From contig JASHWN010000454.1 of NCBI GenBank assembly GCA_030044035.1, positions 1 through 7,029 of the forward strand: a stretch of DNA of 7,029 nt. The letters are read 5' to 3'. This document shows, one piece after another, positions 6,823 through 7,029 of this stretch (position 1 is its first letter; the number at the start of each line of letters is the position of its first letter). Below the pieces are notes generated by a model. The model was not told the origin of the DNA. It saw only the letters and a program-made list of their open reading frames with translations, and searched no databases. The position numbers and the translations under genes were made by a program. The DNA comes from Xanthobacteraceae bacterium. Its GTDB lineage: Bacteria; Pseudomonadota; Alphaproteobacteria; Rhizobiales; Xanthobacteraceae.

Positions 6823-7029
6823 ATGATGAAACACGCTGCATTGTTTACGCTGATTTCACTCGCTCTAACTTGCCCTGTGATCGCAAAGTCACACCACGCT
6901 CACCACCACGTGGCTGACAAATCGCACCACAGCCGTCACTACGCAGTTCGCCGATCGCATCATGGCCACGACTACGCGTCTCGCAACGCGCACCACGCCC
7001 ATCACCACGACGCGGCCGACAAATCACAC
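6823..7029 (+). CDS. Secreted histidine-rich protein, 3' end outside window
   Basis: A reading frame opens at ATG 6823 (or 6826), preceded by a good GGGGAAG ribosome site (6811-6817), and stays open for 69 codons to the window edge. Residues 1-21 look like a Sec signal peptide: MMKH, a hydrophobic core AALFTLISLALT, then VIA before K22 as a plausible signal-peptidase I site. C17 is not in a good lipobox. From residue 22 onward 17 of 48 residues are His, mixed with Ser, Ala, Arg, Asp and Tyr. The segment HHAHHHVADKSHH (24-36) recurs as HHAHHHDAADKSH (57-69). His-rich exported stretches commonly bind Ni, Zn, Co or Cu ions, so periplasmic metal binding is a reasonable guess. It may instead be only the low-complexity N-terminal linker of a larger envelope protein, for example a cell-wall enzyme whose folded domain lies beyond the window. 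I do not recognise a named family. Confidence 0.72.
   Translation, partial: MMKHAALFTLISLALTCPVIAKSHHAHHHVADKSHHSRHYAVRRSHHGHDYASRNAHHAHHHDAADKSH
6892..7029 (+). repeat. Internal His-rich repeat in the secreted protein
   Basis: Two copies of a roughly 13-residue unit, HHAHHHVADKSHH and HHAHHHDAADKSH, are spaced about 33-34 residues apart. At DNA level GCTGACAAATCGCAC (6913-6927) recurs as GCCGACAAATCACAC (7015-7029), a 15-mer with two differences exactly 102 bp apart. This suggests duplication of a roughly 100-bp unit. The second copy runs into the window edge, so more copies may follow. Confidence 0.6.

Overview
This is a GC-rich bacterial window with tightly packed genes. The gene families (ArnT/PMT_2-type membrane glycosyltransferase, QueA, GT9 heptosyltransferase-like protein, WaaE/KdtX-like GT2, MdtB/MdtC-like RND permease remnant) indicate a Gram-negative. 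The high G+C and codon style suggest an alphaproteobacterium, perhaps Hyphomicrobiales, but that assignment is inference with no marker gene behind it.

Layout. (1) 5-1648 (+): a multi-spanning GT39/ArnT-like glycosyltransferase whose true start may lie before the window. Its stop codon sits inside a perfect 14-bp palindrome followed by T runs, which resembles an intrinsic terminator. (2) 1664-2287 (+): only the last fifth of an RND efflux permease (TM8-12 equivalent). This is a 5'-truncated remnant that begins inside that T-rich tract. (3) 2294-2310: a GC hairpin in the convergent gap. (4) 2329-3369 (-): an acyltransferase family 3 (OafA-like) membrane protein immediately downstream of (5) 3399-4496 (-): queA, a full-length tRNA queuosine gene. 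(6) 4497-4862: a gene-free divergent region with a possible promoter for the right-hand operon. (7) 4863-5852 (+): a GT9 heptosyltransferase-like enzyme, then (8) 5906-6691 (+): a WaaE-like GT2; together they look like a two-gene LPS/surface-glycan operon. (9) 6692-6822: a leader with an A/T palindrome, then (10) 6823 to the window edge (+): the start of a secreted, very histidine-rich protein with an internal repeat.

Functional picture. Four of the genes (GT39, acyltransferase 3, GT9, GT2) fit building or decorating a cell-surface glycan: GT9 and GT2 act at the cytoplasmic face, and GT39 and the acyltransferase act in or across the membrane. queA is a housekeeping tRNA-modification gene placed among them. 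The RND remnant shows past rearrangement. The least ordinary item is the His-rich exported protein at the right edge. I see no CRISPR array, transposase, tRNA or rRNA, and no convincing new multi-gene system.
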